Made by a program: the position numbers and the translations under genes. 64,000 nucleotides of DNA from Ciona intestinalis (lineage: Eukaryota; Chordata; Ascidiacea; Phlebobranchia; Cionidae), in contig NC_020170.2 in NCBI RefSeq assembly GCF_000224145.3, positions 882,914-946,913 of the forward strand. Direction: 5' to 3'. Shown in pieces: positions 61,208 through 64,000 of this stretch. Under the pieces are notes generated by a model that did not search any database, had not been told where the DNA came from, and was given only the letters and a program-made list of their open reading frames with translations. Every line of letters begins with the position of its first letter. Positions within the stretch are counted from its first letter, which is position 1.

Positions 61208-61290
61208 CGGCGCCGTGGCACAGTTGCTTAGCGCGCATGCGAATAACCCAGAACCAGGGGTAATGGATTCAAGGCTCGTCGGAGTCGAGT
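61208..61290 (+). mobile_element. tRNA-derived SINE head
   Basis: CGGCGCCGTGGCACAGTTGC contains an A-box-like sequence and GGATTCAAGGCTCG a B-box-like one, spaced as in a tRNA. It closely resembles the minus-strand head at 52 kb. A further decayed minus-strand head may lie at 61540-61625. Confidence 0.6.
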
Positions 61291-61807
61291 AAATTATCAG
61301 ACATGTTGTAAAATCTATCGTTTTATAAGCAAGTTGCGTTGCATTCAACCTTGCCTGGTGAAGCATCCACTGTCGTTATAACAAAACCGATTTTAAACAA
61401 CACGGGTACGCTCGCGAGGTATAACGTATGTAAAGTTGTAGATGATATTTTTTTGTCTTTTTAATCTGCATGTCTTTAAATTTCACAACTCATTGTTTGC
61501 GAATTGACCGTTACGTCACTGCCCAAGTTACTCTGTCACACGCCTACGATGGAAAAGCAGCATCGAATCTAGTATGATTTTTAAAACATTGCAAGCACCC
61601 TAACCTATCAGCCATGGCGCTGCAGGATTACCATGCTAGGAAAATTACAATCTAATCTTGTTTGTGTATAATATAACCGACAGTATACAATATACACCCC
61701 TAATTTTTTTTTTATGTTTATGCAGTTTATACTTCTACCGGGGTTACTCCAGGTCAAACCGCGTCACTCCACGCATGATTGAACAGGTATTTGTAGTTGT
61801 GGTGGTG
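61291..61807. other. spacer between the SINE head and array 2
   Basis: No coding signal. It includes the end of the duplicated block and a possible decayed SINE. Confidence 0.4.
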
Positions 61808-62430
61808 TGGGACCCCTTTAAAACATAAAGTACCGCATGTACCGCTTGTACAGCATGTACCGCTTGTACCGCTTGTACAGCATGTACAGCATGTACCGCT
61901 TGTACCGCATGTACCGCATGTACCCGCTTGTACAGCATGTACCGCATGTACCCGCTTGTACCGCATGTACCCGCTTGTACAGCATGGACCGCATGTACCC
62001 GCTTGTACAGCATGTACCGCTTGTACCCCGCATGTACCGCATGTACCCGCTTGTAAACAGCATGTACCCGCTTGTACCCGCTTGTACCGCTTGTACCGCT
62101 CTACCCGCTTGTACCGCATGTACCGCTTGTAGCCTACCCGCTTGTACCGCATGTACCCGCTTGTACAGCATGGACCGCATGTACCCGCTTGTACAGCATG
62201 TACCGCTTGTACCCCGCATGTACCGCATGTACCCGCTTGTAAACAGCATGTACCCGCTTGTACCCGCTTGTACCGCTTGTACCGCCTACCCGCTTGTACC
62301 GCATGTACCGCTTGTAGCCTACCCGCTTGTACCGCATGTACCCGCTTGTAAACAGCATGTACCCGCTTGTAAACAGCATGTACCGCATGCAGAGTCGTAG
62401 AAACACCTATGGCTCTGCCCGCATGTACCC
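61808..62430. repeat. GTAC-rich 9/10-bp tandem array 2
   Basis: Same left boundary (GACCCCTTTAAAACATAAAG) and same unit variants as array 1, about 600 bp. It also shows a higher-order repeat: the stretch around 61970-62100 recurs at about 62150-62285. The array ends at TACCGCATGCAGAGTCGTAG, followed by a few stray units. Confidence 0.95.
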
Positions 62431-62728
62431 GCAAAATCCCGTATAGATTGTTATTATAGATTGTTATTGTTAGTGCTTACTCGATTTTCACCAAGAACAA
62501 GAAACAAAACAGCATTAACTATCTAAATAAGTACGTTTTATAAATGTGTAGCCGTAAAGTCTGATGTTACAACATATTACATTGTTTGGTTAAAATAGCT
62601 GACTTTATTCGCACTAAATACACGTATTAAACATGTAAGAGTTACTTCATAGGCCTACAATATACTTTATTTGAAAAGTATGCTGATGGTGTTGCATTCA
62701 TACATGATGATTAGTAGCCTTTCTTATC
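62431..62728. other. AT-rich spacer after array 2
   Basis: Contains a short direct repeat of TAGATTGTTATT near 62445-62470. No gene seen. Confidence 0.5.
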
Positions 62729-62778
62729 NNNNNNNNNNNNNNNNNNNNNNNNNNNNNNNNNNNNNNNNNNNNNNNNNN
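62729..62778. other. assembly gap (50 N)
   Basis: Run of N directly before the second copy of the TRIM23 3' block. Confidence 1.
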
Positions 62779-62876
62779 CCATACCTTGCGATGCGTCCTC
62801 GGGTGCTGGGCTCGAGGAAGGTTTGCTCTGGCTTTCACGACAGCTAGTAGCAGCAGGCGTATTAGAAGTCGCATGA
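62779..62876 (+). pseudogene. TRIM23: partial second copy of the TRIM23 last exon
   Basis: Encodes the last 32 residues of TRIM23 in frame to the stop at 62874-62876, ending LEVA rather than LEVP. The rest is missing at the gap. It is either an alternative haplotype placed in series by the assembler or a real partial duplication; with the gap at its left edge I favour the first. Confidence 0.8.
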
Positions 62877-64000
62877 GGCACTTACTGTTATTTAAAACCA
62901 ACTTGTTTCTACTTTCCGCTGTAATTCGATTTTACACTGAAAGTGTTATTTTTTTCGTTTTCCTTTTTTGTTAAGTTTTTACTTCAGCTTAGGTCGTAAA
63001 ACCAACTGTGTACTGTAAGGTTTGCGTACATCGTTACCCACCCTTTCGGTCTCCAGTATTTTAGTATTTTAGCGCTGCTTGCAGTGTTACCGCAGTTCCA
63101 GACCGCTGGTGAAACGATTTTGAACAATCTTGGAAAGTTCCATTAGGCTATTTGTCATTTTGCATTTTTTCTTATAAAAAGTTTTGAAACATTCAGTATG
63201 ACTAATTTGTGTCTCACTTCAACGCTTTTGTAATCTAAATTTTAAAACCTACCAAACTTCTGACACATTATATTATGGCCACATTATAACATGCATCATT
63301 CGCTTGTTTGTAGAAGACACCTTACGAAACTCCGCTCTGTCGATACCGTTTTGCAGTTCTGATTTGCTCGCTAAGACACCACATTATTATTGTTTGCGGT
63401 AGAACGAAGATAATAATGCATCACCGAACTTGTTTAGTATTGTTAATGTATTCGATTGCCTTTAAACCAGAAGTTAGTATGCTTTATTTGACACAGTTTG
63501 CAGTAACCGTAGTAAAGTTGCATAAATCAAGCCCTAACAGAACGTCGTAATCTCTCGATCATGTCTGAAACATGTTGCAGCTGTGAAAAAAAAATATACG
63601 AAAGTGCGGCTTGCAAGTTTGAGGTCCTAAGACTTAGCAAAAACGGGAAAATACAGTTAATAGAGCGGTATAGTATTGTTGTACCATAGTATACTGAAGT
63701 GATGGTACTGTAGTTCTTTGTATCCCAAGTAAATCACAATTTAACCTCCGGCGCCGTGGCACAGTTGCTTAGCGCGCATGCGAATAACCCAGAACCAGGG
63801 GTAATGGATTCAAGGCTCGTCGAAGTCGAGTAAATTATCAGACATGTTGTAAAATCTATCGTTTTATAAGCAAGTTGCGTTGCATTCAACCTTGCCTGGT
63901 GAAGCATCCACTGTCGTTATAACAAAACCGATTTTAAACAACACGGGTACGCTCGCGAGGTATAACGTATGTAAAGTTGTAGATGATATTTTTTTGTCTT
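62877..64000. repeat. duplicated block, copy 2: TRIM23 3' flank
   Basis: Parallel to about 60415-61440, including the second SINE head (about 63748-63830). It differs by scattered substitutions and an insertion of about 80 bp at 63612-63695. Confidence 0.9.

Larger units (their letters stand above)
60317..61440. repeat. duplicated block, copy 1: TRIM23 last exon end plus 3' flank
   Basis: From CCATACCTTGCGATGCGTCC to about 61440 this matches 62779-64000 with few substitutions. Copy 2 has roughly 80 extra bases at about 63612-63695. The block includes the TRIM23 stop codon, 3' UTR and a tRNA-like SINE head (61208-61290). Confidence 0.9.

Noticed and set aside
52310..62430. CRISPR arrays
   Set aside because: The short direct repeats are contiguous with no unique spacers, and the DNA is animal.
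61744..62434. 226-codon minus-strand and 187-codon plus-strand repeat frames
   Set aside because: Same cause: periodic GTAC array 2.

Overview
The window looks like ascidian (tunicate) chordate DNA, most likely Ciona. The coding genes are animal genes cut into short exons by small AT-rich introns. One gene start sits just behind a strong splice acceptor, as expected for spliced-leader trans-splicing, and about fifteen copies of one short inverted-repeat element are scattered through introns and spacers. Species is an inference; I could not search a database.

Layout, all confident genes on the + strand. (1) About 0.7-3.6 kb: an unnamed single-pass membrane protein whose tail ends early in one frame but continues convincingly in another. 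(2) 4.0-5.8 kb: an unnamed basic/acidic nuclear-type protein directly downstream. (3) 6-23.4 kb: about 17 kb with no confident gene. (4) 23.4-31.5 kb: a PRDM3/PRDM16 (MECOM, EVI1)-type zinc-finger gene. (5) 33.2-35.0 kb: ATPAF1, the mitochondrial F1-ATPase assembly chaperone. (6) 37.8-44.3 kb: a second MECOM-type gene, a paralogue of (4). (7) 45.9-51.5 kb: IWS1, the SPT6-partner transcription elongation factor. (8) 53.5-60.4 kb: TRIM23 (RING, B-boxes, coiled coil, ARF GTPase). (9) Two 50-N assembly gaps (52670-52719 and 62729-62778), each flanked by near-identical repeated sequence and by a GTAC-rich 9/10-bp tandem array.

I rebuilt the exon structures by hand from GT/AG sites and reading phase. 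Phases close exactly for both MECOM-type genes, ATPAF1, IWS1, TRIM23 and gene 2. The 5' exons of gene 1 are unresolved.

The main observation is the pair of MECOM-like paralogues around ATPAF1. Both keep four N-terminal-cluster fingers, a CtBP-binding PLDL(T/S) motif and three C-terminal fingers, and neither shows a PR/SET domain or the first three vertebrate fingers. They share a 157-bp block identical even at silent sites and into the intron, next to diverged exons, which points to recent gene conversion. Both have lost the same zinc-binding His in one finger.
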